Shown: positions 48,272-56,265 of the stretch, one piece after another
Position numbering within the stretch: the stretch's first letter is position 1
Layout: the number at the start of each line of letters is the position of its first letter
NCBI GenBank assembly: GCA_026671195.1
Contig: JAPOHD010000064.1
Location: 62,001-126,000 of the forward strand
Length of the DNA: 64,000 bases
From: Draconibacterium aestuarii
GTDB lineage: Bacteria > Bacteroidota > Bacteroidia > Bacteroidales > Prolixibacteraceae
Reading direction: 5' to 3'
Translations under genes and position numbers: made by a program
The notes under the pieces: model-generated
Database searches by the model: none
Seen by the model: the letters and a program-made list of their open reading frames with translations, nothing else
What the model was told of the DNA's origin: nothing

Positions 48272-48309
48272 ACCTGCATCGCGCTTTGAAGGACCTTTAC
48301 ACTAACGAA
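48272..48309 (+). promoter_or_regulatory. Shared promoter element, copy 1 (acyltransferase-ankyrin gene)
   Basis: ACCTGCATCGCG is followed by a variable 9 bp, then CTTTACAC and, two bases later, CGAA. The same arrangement occurs at 50151-50187. It lies just upstream of the ATG at 48321 and contains a minus-7-like GACCTTTAC. Confidence 0.65.
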
Positions 48310-48320
48310 AAATTCAAAAA

Positions 48321-50042
48321 ATGAAAACAATGAAAACTCGAATTAATTTTTTAGACAACCTTAGAACTTTCCTGATTTTTCTGGTAGTAGTTCTACACTC
48401 CGGATTGGTTTACGAATCGGTACTGAATAACAGCTGGATTGTGATCGACCCGGTAAAAAACGAATCAATAGGATTAATACGTATGTATTTAGATTTATTT
48501 GTGATGTTTACGATCTTTTTTATCTCCGGATATTTTGTTCCAATATCGGTAAAAAGCAAATCGGCTATTGAATTTATTAAGTCAAAATTTAAACGAATTT
48601 ATCTGCCCTGGGTAATTGCCGTATTCACATTAGTTCCGGCCTATAAATTTATTTTCCTTTTTTCAAGAGGTTTGCCACAGGAAGAATGGTTCACCTACTT
48701 TCACTTCTTTGAAAGAGCCGGAACCGACTTAAGTTTTTATGCCAATAATCCGGCTCAAAACTGGTTGTGGTTTTTACCGGTACTCTTTCTCTTCCAGATT
48801 ATTTACCTGGCTTTATCAAAAACAAGAATTCTATCGTTGAATATTTCCTTAAAAACAGGAGTAATTCTCACTTTTGTACTTGGACTATTATACAGCGTTA
48901 CTATTTCATCGTTGGATTTAAAAGGCTGGTACGATTCTGCCCTACTCCACTTTCAACGCGAAAGATTACTGGTGTATTTTATGGCTTTTTTGCTGGGCAC
49001 GCTTTGTTACAAACATAAAGTTTTTGAATCCACTGCTAAAAAGAAAAAGCTATACGTAGTTGCAAATGTAGTTCTTACAGTTGCCCTCGGTATTTTTACT
49101 GCTGTGGCTTTAAACATCTTTTTCAATTTAATAGATCCGAGCCGTAACTTCTATTATATTTCTGAATTTGCCGACCGTGTAGTTTATTACATAACTGCAC
49201 TCCTGTCTCAGCTTAGCTTTTTATATGTTATGGTTTACGCATTTCGTTACAGCTTAAACAAAACCAATGCTTTAATGAACGAACTCAACCGGAATTCGTA
49301 TTCAGTCTATATTATTCATACAATCGTTTTAGGAGTTGTTGCTCTGTTTCTAATGGATTTTGCAATTCCGGTAATGATTAAATATTTGATACTCACACTT
49401 AGCACATTTGCCTTTTCGAATATGCTTATTTATTTGTGGCGATTAACAAAACAAAAACAAGTAAATATGAAAACAATTGCAAAAACAGTTATGGTAGTTT
49501 TAATAACAGGGGCCGCATTCAGAGTGTATCCCGAAACTGCCAGCAAGGAACAAAACACAAACACTGCGCAGGAAAGTTTAGTGGTTCAAAACAGCCAAAG
49601 TATGCATGCTGCAGTAATTTCCGGTAACCTCGAAGCCATCAAACAATTCATAAAATCAGGAGCCGATTTAAATGAAAAAGAACCTGCAGGAGGTTCAAGC
49701 CCCTTAATTACTGCCTGTGTTTTTAACCAAACCGAAATTGCTCTGGAATTAATTAAGGCCGGAGCCGATTTAAGTTTTACCAACAACGACGGATCAACAG
49801 CACTGCACACTGCCGCTTTTTTCTGCCGTACCGAAATTGTAAAAGAATTGCTTGCCAAAGGTGCCGATAAAACAATTAGAAACAATGCAGGCTCAACAGC
49901 CGTAGAAGCTGTATTAGTGCCTTTTGAAGCAGTAAAAGGAATATACGATTACTTTGGGAAAGTTTATGAACCACTGGGACTTAAATTAGATTATGAAAGA
50001 ATTCAATCCACACGTCCGGTAATTGCAGAAATATTAAAATAG
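48321..50042 (+). CDS. Acyltransferase-3 membrane protein fused to a secreted-type ankyrin-repeat domain
   Basis: A 573-residue protein of two parts. Residues 1-382 form an acyltransferase-3 (OafA/YrhL-like) membrane domain with about ten helices: it begins NFLDNLRTFLIFLVVVLHSGLVYE, with the conserved His in VVLHSG. Such enzymes acylate glycans or lipids at the membrane. At residue 383 an internal Met starts a stretch that looks exactly like a signal peptide (MKTIAKTVMVVLITGAAFRV). Four ankyrin-like repeats follow: MHAAVISGNLEAIKQFIKSGADLN, SPLITACVFNQTEIALELIKAGAD, TALHTAAFFCRTEIVKELLAKGAD, all in their usual 33-residue spacing. The junction suggests a past fusion of two neighbouring genes. 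Divergent from the TPR regulator. Confidence 0.85.
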   Translation: MKTMKTRINFLDNLRTFLIFLVVVLHSGLVYESVLNNSWIVIDPVKNESIGLIRMYLDLFVMFTIFFISGYFVPISVKSKSAIEFIKSKFKRIYLPWVIAVFTLVPAYKFIFLFSRGLPQEEWFTYFHFFERAGTDLSFYANNPAQNWLWFLPVLFLFQIIYLALSKTRILSLNISLKTGVILTFVLGLLYSVTISSLDLKGWYDSALLHFQRERLLVYFMAFLLGTLCYKHKVFESTAKKKKLYVVANVVLTVALGIFTAVALNIFFNLIDPSRNFYYISEFADRVVYYITALLSQLSFLYVMVYAFRYSLNKTNALMNELNRNSYSVYIIHTIVLGVVALFLMDFAIPVMIKYLILTLSTFAFSNMLIYLWRLTKQKQVNMKTIAKTVMVVLITGAAFRVYPETASKEQNTNTAQESLVVQNSQSMHAAVISGNLEAIKQFIKSGADLNEKEPAGGSSPLITACVFNQTEIALELIKAGADLSFTNNDGSTALHTAAFFCRTEIVKELLAKGADKTIRNNAGSTAVEAVLVPFEAVKGIYDYFGKVYEPLGLKLDYERIQSTRPVIAEILK

Positions 50043-50150
50043 AAACTACGGAAAACTGACGATGTCGCTGTTCTATTCATAATTGATATACGCGCAACAT
50101 TATTTATATTGTAATGCAAAATTTATGCGCTTTACATCATGATTCATTAG

Positions 50151-50187
50151 ACCTGCATCGCGGTTTTCCGGACTTTACACCAGCGAA
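50151..50187 (+). promoter_or_regulatory. Shared promoter element, copy 2 (serine hydrolase operon)
   Basis: ACCTGCATCGCGG, then TTTTCCGGA, CTTTACAC and CGAA align with copy 1 (48272-48309) with only a one-base gap. It ends 16 bp before the operon's first ATG (50204). Two such elements next to one regulator point to joint control. Confidence 0.65.
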
Positions 50188-50203
50188 GATCAATAAAAAC
50201 AAA

Positions 50204-51418
50204 ATGAAACTACTAACAATCAAAATCAACATATTCGTACTTATACTTTTTTTGCTTACGGATATAAGCTGCCAGGGGCTGCTACACAAAAATGATTTCC
50301 ATTACGAGATACCCGAACACATGAATGACGGTCTGGTTACGGGAGCGGCCTGGGAAGCAGGTGTGGATACAAGCAATTTAATTCACGCTGTAAATGCCAT
50401 TAAAAAAGGAAAACACAACGAAGTTCATTCGATGCTGATTTACAAAAACAACAAACTGGTTTTTGAAGAATATTTTAAGGGACATGAATACAAATGGGAT
50501 GGCCCGCATTATTGCGGAAATTTGGTACAATGGACTCCTGAAATGAGACACCCCATCATGTCGTGTACCAAAAGTATAACATCGGCCTGCATTGGAATTG
50601 CCATTGAAAAAGGTTTTATAAAAGATGTGCACCAATCAATTTTTGATTATTTGCCTGAACATCAACACCTGAAAACAAACAACAAAAACTACATTACCAT
50701 CGAACACCTGCTTACCATGTCGTGTGGTTTGGCCTGGGACGAATGGAGTGCTGCCCACGGCGGTGATTTCACCTACGACATCGACCGCTTGTATACAGTT
50801 GACGACCAAATAGCTGCTGTTCTTGAAAGAGAATGGTGGGCCGAACCCGGGGCATTTTTTACATACAACGGTGGAGGGATGGTTGTTTTGGGCGAAATTC
50901 TGAAAAATGCCTCCGGGATGGACATTGAAGAGTTTGCAAATACATATTTGTTTGCATCGCTGGGTATTGATTCCACACCCTGGATGCATTACAAAAACGG
51001 AAGAATTGAGTCGGCAGGTTCTTTGAGTCTGACACCACGTGAAATGGTAAAGTTTGGAACATGCTATTTAAACAAAGGTGTTTGGAACAACAAAAGAATT
51101 GTTCCTGCTGCATGGGTGACAAAAAGTTCGGCTCCCTATAACAACAACCACGATATAAAAGTCCCTATCGAGGATTCCGGATTAAATGGATACGCATATA
51201 CCTGGTGGATAAGCGAACTGGATCACAACGGCAAAAAAATAAAAATGTACCGTGCCAACGGTTGGGGCGGTCAGGCAATTATGGTTTTTCCTGAGCTAGA
51301 AATGGTTGTTGTTTTTACCGGAGGCAACTGGGCAAAAAAATCAACCCTCTACAAAATCGTCGAAAAATATGTGCTTCCTGCAGTAAGCGAATACAATCAA
51401 TTAAAAACAAAATCATGA
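50204..51418 (+). CDS. Class C beta-lactamase-related serine hydrolase
   Basis: A 404-residue exported hydrolase from ATG 50204 (MKLLTIKINIFVLILFLLTDISC; probably a lipoprotein with Cys23). The upstream in-frame extension is rejected because it runs through the shared promoter element. Catalytic motifs of the family: SxxK as SCTK (Ser120, Lys123), YxN as Tyr221-Asn222 (FTYNGGG), and a late GWGGQA replacing the HxG/KTG motif. Such proteins act as esterases, D-amino-acid peptidases or transpeptidases. It is first in a four-gene operon; its stop overlaps the next start (ATGA). Confidence 0.9.
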   Translation: MKLLTIKINIFVLILFLLTDISCQGLLHKNDFHYEIPEHMNDGLVTGAAWEAGVDTSNLIHAVNAIKKGKHNEVHSMLIYKNNKLVFEEYFKGHEYKWDGPHYCGNLVQWTPEMRHPIMSCTKSITSACIGIAIEKGFIKDVHQSIFDYLPEHQHLKTNNKNYITIEHLLTMSCGLAWDEWSAAHGGDFTYDIDRLYTVDDQIAAVLEREWWAEPGAFFTYNGGGMVVLGEILKNASGMDIEEFANTYLFASLGIDSTPWMHYKNGRIESAGSLSLTPREMVKFGTCYLNKGVWNNKRIVPAAWVTKSSAPYNNNHDIKVPIEDSGLNGYAYTWWISELDHNGKKIKMYRANGWGGQAIMVFPELEMVVVFTGGNWAKKSTLYKIVEKYVLPAVSEYNQLKTKS

Positions 51419-52404
51419 AAGCAGTAATTTGTACAAAATACGGAACACCAGAAGTTCTTCAAATGGTAGAAGTGGATAAACCCGTACCTAAAAACAATGA
51501 AGTTCTTATAAAGATACATGCTACAACTGTAAACGGTGCCGATGCCCGAATTCGCGGAGCAGTGTTTCCTTCTATTTTCAATTTCCCGGTAAAAATGGCA
51601 ATGGGCTTTAAAGGGCCACGAAAAAAGATTCTGGGAGTTGAACTGGCAGGAACAATTGAGGAAATTGGAAAAGATGTTACCCGGTTTAGGATTGGCGATG
51701 AAGTGTTTGCTTCGAGCGGCGCCAATTTTGGTGCACACGCCGAATACATTTGTCTTCGTGAAACTGCGCAAATGACTCATAAACCTTCGAACATGAGTTT
51801 TGAAGAAGCAGCCGCAGTTCCACATTGCGCCCTGGCTGCATTGTATTACCTAAAAAAAGGAAAGGTTCAACCCGGACAGAAAGTACTCATTTATGGTGCT
51901 GCCGGTGGCATTGGAACTTTTGCTGTACAAATTGCCAAAACTATGGGGGCCGAAGTTACGGGTGTCTGCAGCACCTCTGGAATTATTATGGTAAAGGCGA
52001 TAGGCGCTGATAAAGTAATCGACTACACCAAAGAAAAACTAAGTGAAAGCAACGAGAAGTACGATGTAATTTTTGATACTGTTGGCAAAGGTCCAATTAA
52101 AGATTGTGTCAATGTTTTGAACGGGAAAGGGGTGTATTACTCTGCCGTTCATTTGGACTTGTCGAGGATTATTGAAGGAATTAAAGCTACGCTAACAAAC
52201 AGTAAAAAAGTAATAGGTGGAGTGGCAACTTATACCACCGAAAACCTGAATTATTTAAAAGACCTTATCGAAGCCGGTAAACTAAAAACGGTGATTGACA
52301 AACAATATACACTACAACAAATGGTTGAAGCGCATGCTTATGTTGATACCGGTCATAAAAAAGGACATGTGGTAATTACAGTAAATGGTGTAACCAACAA
52401 ATAA
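51415..52404 (+). CDS. NAD(P)-dependent medium-chain dehydrogenase / quinone reductase-like
   Basis: A 329-residue MDR-family oxidoreductase of the zinc-independent quinone oxidoreductase type. It begins MKAVICTKYGTPEVLQMVEV; the substrate domain has ILGVELAGTIEEIGKDVTRFRIGDEVFA; the nucleotide-binding Rossmann motif is YGAAGGIGTFAVQIAKTMGA (near residue 160); and it ends VDTGHKKGHVVITV. No structural zinc cysteines are seen. It overlaps the upstream gene by 4 bp. The substrate is unknown. Confidence 0.92.
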   Translation: MKAVICTKYGTPEVLQMVEVDKPVPKNNEVLIKIHATTVNGADARIRGAVFPSIFNFPVKMAMGFKGPRKKILGVELAGTIEEIGKDVTRFRIGDEVFASSGANFGAHAEYICLRETAQMTHKPSNMSFEEAAAVPHCALAALYYLKKGKVQPGQKVLIYGAAGGIGTFAVQIAKTMGAEVTGVCSTSGIIMVKAIGADKVIDYTKEKLSESNEKYDVIFDTVGKGPIKDCVNVLNGKGVYYSAVHLDLSRIIEGIKATLTNSKKVIGGVATYTTENLNYLKDLIEAGKLKTVIDKQYTLQQMVEAHAYVDTGHKKGHVVITVNGVTNK

Positions 52405-52412
52405 TTGAAGAC

Positions 52413-53054
52413 ATGGAACAGAAGAATAAAGAAACTTACTGGAGCAGGTTTACAGAGGATTTCGAAAAAAAACAAAGTCATGTAGTTGGGCAGGAAATCC
52501 TGTTACTCGCCCATCAGGAATTATTAAAAGAGAATAATCTGGGGGATGTTCTGGAATTGGGTTGCGGCACCGGATTATATACAGAAACACTACAGAAAAT
52601 TTCGAAGAATGTTGTAGCTACAGATTTCTCGGAAGAGATGATTGTGTATGCTCAACAGAAAAGAGGGAATCTGGAAAATGTGCGTTTTCAACAAGCGGAT
52701 GCCTTGAACCTGGATTTTGAGGCAGAAAGTTTTGATACGGTTTTTATGGCTAATCTGATTCATGTAATTGGCAATGCTGAAAAGGTGATTCAGGAAAGTA
52801 AGCGGGTGTTGAAAAAAGGCGGAAAGTTGATTATCAATTCTTTTGCCATCGCCGACATGAGCTTTTTAAACCAGCTGACAATGGGTATTCGCTATATAAA
52901 AACATTTGGGAAACCTTCAGCGGAAGCCACAAAAGAAAAAACGACAAAAGAAAGTGTGGAGACCTTGCTCATCAGTAACGGGTTTGAAATTTCCAAAAGT
53001 ATTTTGCTGGGAAGAAAATATAAATCGTTTTATATTACGGCTACTAAGATTTAA
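52413..53054 (+). CDS. Class I SAM-dependent methyltransferase
   Basis: A 213-residue methyltransferase with motif I VLELGCGTGLYTETL (near residue 46-60), motif II ATDFSEEMIVYAQQ, and the post-I region FDTVFMANLIHVIGNAEKVI. The pattern resembles UbiE/Coq5 and arsenite-methyltransferase-like enzymes acting on small molecules. It lies 8 bp after the dehydrogenase gene and shares one base with the downstream hydrolase gene, so all are translated from one message. Confidence 0.9.
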   Translation: MEQKNKETYWSRFTEDFEKKQSHVVGQEILLLAHQELLKENNLGDVLELGCGTGLYTETLQKISKNVVATDFSEEMIVYAQQKRGNLENVRFQQADALNLDFEAESFDTVFMANLIHVIGNAEKVIQESKRVLKKGGKLIINSFAIADMSFLNQLTMGIRYIKTFGKPSAEATKEKTTKESVETLLISNGFEISKSILLGRKYKSFYITATKI

Positions 53055-53908
53055 TGAAGCGAAAAACATTATATATACAAGTTGAACAGAACATTAATCT
53101 TTGGGTAGAAACCTATGGAGACAACAATAATGAAGCCTGTTTACTCATTGCCGGAGCAGGTGCAAACTGCTCGTTTTGGTCGGAAAGATTATGTAAGAAA
53201 CTGGTTGATATGGGATTGTTCGTTATAAAGTACGACCACCGCGATGTTGGCTATTCAACAAAAATTGACTTTGATAAAAATCCCTACGATGTAAACCAAT
53301 TAGCAAAAGATGCAGTATGTATATTAGATGCTTTAAACCTTAAAAAGGCGCATGTAGCCGGCCATTCAATGGGTGGATTTATTGTCCAGCTTCTGGCAAT
53401 CCATTATCCCGAAAGAATTTTATCAATGATTTCGGCATCCTCTTCCACCAACTCGCCAAATGTTCCACTCCCTCCCGAAAAAACATGGGAGATTTTTTTG
53501 CAATTTTCTCCAACTAACAATTTAGAAACAGATCTGTCAGGATTTCTTTTGGTGTGGGAATATTTAAACGGCACAGCCAAATTTGACACAAAACTTGCCG
53601 TTGAGTACACGATAAACATATACGACAGGCAGGAAATAAAGGGTGCTTTAGGCGAAGGACACGTAAAGGCTCAATCGCAAATAAGCGACAGGAGTAACTT
53701 ACTAAAAAACGTTCACATTCCGACCCTGGTGATACACGGAGAACAAGACTATTTAGTGGATAAATATGGTGGAATTCAAACTGCAGAATGTATCAGTAAT
53801 TCGGAATTAGTTCTACTACCGGAAATGGGACACTTACCTTTTAACCACATCATTCTTGAAAAATTCGAAAATGAAATGGTTCGGTTTATCGCACAGAACA
53901 GACACTAA
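53054..53908 (+). CDS. Alpha/beta-fold hydrolase
   Basis: A 284-residue cytosolic hydrolase with nucleophile Ser105 in AGHSMGGFIVQLL. Other elements are the oxyanion turn LIAGAGANCSFWSE, the DHRDVGYSTK segment, a catalytic Asp in VIHGEQDYLVDKYGG and His in MGHLPFNH. It resembles aclacinomycin methylesterase/haloperoxidase-like enzymes. It is the last gene of the serine-hydrolase operon and faces the 42-bp repeat region; no terminator hairpin directly follows it. Confidence 0.91.
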   Translation: MKRKTLYIQVEQNINLWVETYGDNNNEACLLIAGAGANCSFWSERLCKKLVDMGLFVIKYDHRDVGYSTKIDFDKNPYDVNQLAKDAVCILDALNLKKAHVAGHSMGGFIVQLLAIHYPERILSMISASSSTNSPNVPLPPEKTWEIFLQFSPTNNLETDLSGFLLVWEYLNGTAKFDTKLAVEYTINIYDRQEIKGALGEGHVKAQSQISDRSNLLKNVHIPTLVIHGEQDYLVDKYGGIQTAECISNSELVLLPEMGHLPFNHIILEKFENEMVRFIAQNRH

Positions 53909-54240
53909 AATAAAAACACTCATTTACCTTCAGCTTCTAAGCTATCGTCACAATTTTAATTTCAGTCTTAAATATGAAATAATTTTTCACTGCGCTTGAC
54001 TGGAGTTCGGAAATTTGCTGAATATTTTCGATGGATTGCACCAACCAGGGATTGACGGAGAGCACAGCTTGCAGGGCCAGGAGTAGTAGAAAACCAATAA
54101 AGAAAATTCTTGAAGTTGACTATCCCCGTGGCAGAGCCAAGGGGTATTATTCAGATTAAACTAGCGGACACCGCACTACTTGTGGTACTCCGGGCAATAT
54201 CCCAAACAAAAAAAACACCTAACTGCCTCACAAATAGGCT
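53909..54240. other. Gene-free stretch left of the hairpin array
   Basis: No supported gene. A 9-bp hairpin with one mismatch (CCCCGTGGC, loop AGA, GCCAAGGGG; 54124-54144) stands alone and resembles a REP-like element. TAGCGGACA (54162-54170) matches, with one difference and in reverse orientation, a motif at 18382-18390. The hairpin could terminate the hydrolase operon, but only weak T runs follow. Confidence 0.45.
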
Positions 54241-54512
54241 TCCCGCAGTTTTGCGGGAACAAAAAAAACTTTGTGGCTGACGTCCCGCAGTTCTGCGGCA
54301 TCGGGAAAAATGTTGTGGATTGCTTCCCGCAGTTCTGCGGTAGAGGAAAAAATGTTGTGGATTGCTTCCCGCAACTTTGCGGCATAGGAAAAAATGTTGT
54401 GATTCACGTCCCGCAGTTCTGCGGGAACAAAAAAAACTTCATGGCTGGCTTCCCGCAACTTTGCGGCACAGGAGAAAATGTTGTAGCTCGCCTCCCGCAA
54501 CTTTGCGGCACT
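54241..54512. repeat. Tandem array of seven 42-bp units each beginning with a small palindrome
   Basis: TCCCGCA begins at 54241, 54283, 54325, 54367, 54409, 54451 and 54493, every step exactly 42 bp. Each unit starts with a hairpin, either CCCGCAGTTTTGCGGG, CCGCAGTTCTGCGG or CCGCAACTTTGCGG. An A-rich stretch and then a GTTGTGG-like part follow. Two unit types alternate irregularly (GGAACAAAAAAAACTT and GGxAAAAAATGTTGTG). Paired changes in the stems keep base pairing (GCAG/CTGC and GCAA/TTGC), which points to selection on structure. Open frames exist on both strands only because 42 is a multiple of three. Confidence 0.88.
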
Positions 54513-54718
54513 GGTGCTTTTAAACAAACATTTGAAAAGGTGGCCCTGGCATACGAAGCGGCAAGGATTGCAGCGGCACCCCATTGCAGCCTGCGCCACG
54601 TTTTTGTTGGTGGGCGGAGGCGACAACGAAGCCCACGCACCGGCTACAAAAATGCAAGCGGGCAAAATGGGTAGAGCGTAAAGCCTGTTAAAGCCGAATT
54701 ATGCGTTAGAACTTTGTA
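54513..54718. other. GC-richer stretch right of the hairpin array
   Basis: About 200 bp with a higher GC content than its neighbours and an ATTGCAGC near-repeat (54567-54574 and 54583-54590). No gene, tRNA or terminator is supported. The end GCGTTAGAAC (54703-54712) looks superficially like an integron core site but fails the consensus. Confidence 0.4.
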
Positions 54719-54862
54719 ATGAGCATTGAAAGTGCAATAAAACAAGAACTTTCTGAAACAAGGCATAGCACCGCTCTGGTGAGTAGAAGAAACTCAGTGA
54801 AACGTCTTGGTTTGAAGCAATTTCAAGGCGTAATAAATTTTCTAATGCATATTTTGGGTTAA
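54719..54862 (+). CDS. Possible 47-residue small protein
   Basis: ATG 54719 opens a frame of 47 codons (MSIESAIKQELSETRHSTAL ... HILG) ending with TAA at 54860. The N-terminal half is predicted helical and charged, the C-terminal end hydrophobic. It resembles no family I recognise. Its position between the repeat array and miaB, without a clear promoter, makes it either a real small gene or a fragment of a lost one. Confidence 0.3.
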   Translation: MSIESAIKQELSETRHSTALVSRRNSVKRLGLKQFQGVINFLMHILG

Positions 54863-54881
54863 AGCCGCCCCGGAAAATATA

Positions 54882-56228
54882 CTATAACTGAACTTCTTTT
54901 TCCACGGTTACCAACTCGCCTTCCGTAGAGAAATCGGTGGCTGCAGTAATTTTCACATCAACAAATTGCCCAATCAATGTTTCGTTGTCAGAAGCAAAAC
55001 GCACAATCAGTTTTCCTTCGGTATGCGACGAGAGGAAGCCCTCTTTTCTATCCGTTCCGCGCACCAGAACGCGCATTGTTTTACCAATTAAAGCCTGGTT
55101 GTAGGGAAGACTGTGCTCGCGCAAATCTTCGGTTAAAGCATGCAGTCGGCGTTTCTTTTCGTCTTGCGGAATATCGTCGACCCAACGGTGACTGGTAGCT
55201 CCCGGGCGCGGTGAGTAAATAGCCGTATACGACATGTTAAACTTAAACTCGTGGAAAGCCTTTTGCGTGTTGGCAAACTGCTCTTCGGTTTCGCCGGTAA
55301 AACCAACAATCACATCAGTAAATAATGTGGCTTCGGGAATTAACCGACGAATGGTTTGTACAATGTGACGGTATTTTTCCAAGTTGTGTTTGCGGTTCAT
55401 TCGCATCAACACTTTATCGTCGCCACTTTGCATGGGCAAATGAATTTGTTTTCCCAAAACCGGGTATTCGGCAATTACCTCAATTACTTCGTCGGTCATG
55501 TCGCGTGGATGTGGCGAAGTAAAATACAGCCAGAATTCTTTTTTCATCCGGTTTCCGAGTTCACCAATTTCGCGTAATAACTGTGGGAAAGTAATCTCCT
55601 CTCCTTTTTTATCCAGTCCGTACGAATTTACGTTTTGTCCGAGTAAAGTAATCGACTTAAACCCTTGTGCCACCAATAAAGCAACTTCGGCTAAAATATC
55701 TTTCGAAGGGCGTGAAACCTCGCGACCACGGGTATACGGAACAGCACAATAGGTACAGAATTTATCGCATCCGTTCTGAATGGGAATAAATGCTTCAAAA
55801 TTGGATTGATAATTTGGAGCCACATTCCAGAACTCCTCAATATTTTCGTTGTGCGGATCAATTCCGGATTTAAGGTGTGTAGGCGTAGTTATACCATACT
55901 GACTGATCAGTTCAGGCAGTGTTGGCAGATCTTTCATCTGAAACGTAACGTCGAACAGCTTTAAAAATTTCTCATGATCGTCGGGCAACATACACCCCGA
56001 AATAAAAGTAATCAGGTTTTTATTGTTTTTCCACTTGTTCCATTTATGAATGCGTGAATACACCTTATCAATTGCTTTTTGACGTACCGAACATGCCAAA
56101 ATTCCAATTAATCCTGCTTCCTCCTCGTTATCGGTCCACTCGTATCCGGCTTCATCAAGCACAGAAATTACTCGCTCACTATCCGATAAATTCATCTGAC
56201 ACCCTAAGGTTATTACGTGGTATTTCAC
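54882..56228 (-). CDS. miaB: tRNA-2-methylthio-N6-dimethylallyladenosine synthase
   Basis: MiaB is a radical-SAM methylthiotransferase that adds a methylthio group to i6A37 of tRNAs reading UNN codons. The 448-residue protein has the UPF0004 domain with cluster cysteines Cys10 (LGCQMN), Cys46 (ILACSVRQKA) and Cys79 (ISGCML). The radical-SAM CxxxCxxC follows as Cys154, Cys158 and Cys161 (GCDKFCTYCAVPYTRGREVSRP in context), and a C-terminal TRAM domain (about 380-445). FTDVIVGFTGETEEQF is also typical. MtaB/RimO are alternatives, but the AVPYTRGREVSRP context favours MiaB. It lies 37 bp downstream of the flavin reductase gene. Confidence 0.92.
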   Translation of the reverse strand: MKYHVITLGCQMNLSDSERVISVLDEAGYEWTDNEEEAGLIGILACSVRQKAIDKVYSRIHKWNKWKNNKNLITFISGCMLPDDHEKFLKLFDVTFQMKDLPTLPELISQYGITTPTHLKSGIDPHNENIEEFWNVAPNYQSNFEAFIPIQNGCDKFCTYCAVPYTRGREVSRPSKDILAEVALLVAQGFKSITLLGQNVNSYGLDKKGEEITFPQLLREIGELGNRMKKEFWLYFTSPHPRDMTDEVIEVIAEYPVLGKQIHLPMQSGDDKVLMRMNRKHNLEKYRHIVQTIRRLIPEATLFTDVIVGFTGETEEQFANTQKAFHEFKFNMSYTAIYSPRPGATSHRWVDDIPQDEKKRRLHALTEDLREHSLPYNQALIGKTMRVLVRGTDRKEGFLSSHTEGKLIVRFASDNETLIGQFVDVKITAATDFSTEGELVTVEKEVQL

Positions 56229-56265
56229 CTTTTAATTTCTTATTGATTAATTATAACTCTCTATT

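Noticed and set aside
54241-54512. CRISPR array
   Set aside because: The whole 42-bp unit is homologous from copy to copy, there are no unique spacers, and no cas genes are nearby.
54180-54674. Long open frames on both strands across the 42-bp array
   Set aside because: Several frames on both strands stay open because the period is a multiple of three; no start signal, export signal or family match.
54640-54720. Integron attC-like site (GCGTTAGAAC)
   Set aside because: The last base of GTTRRRY does not fit and no matching RYYYAAC partner lies at a suitable distance; no integrase gene is present.
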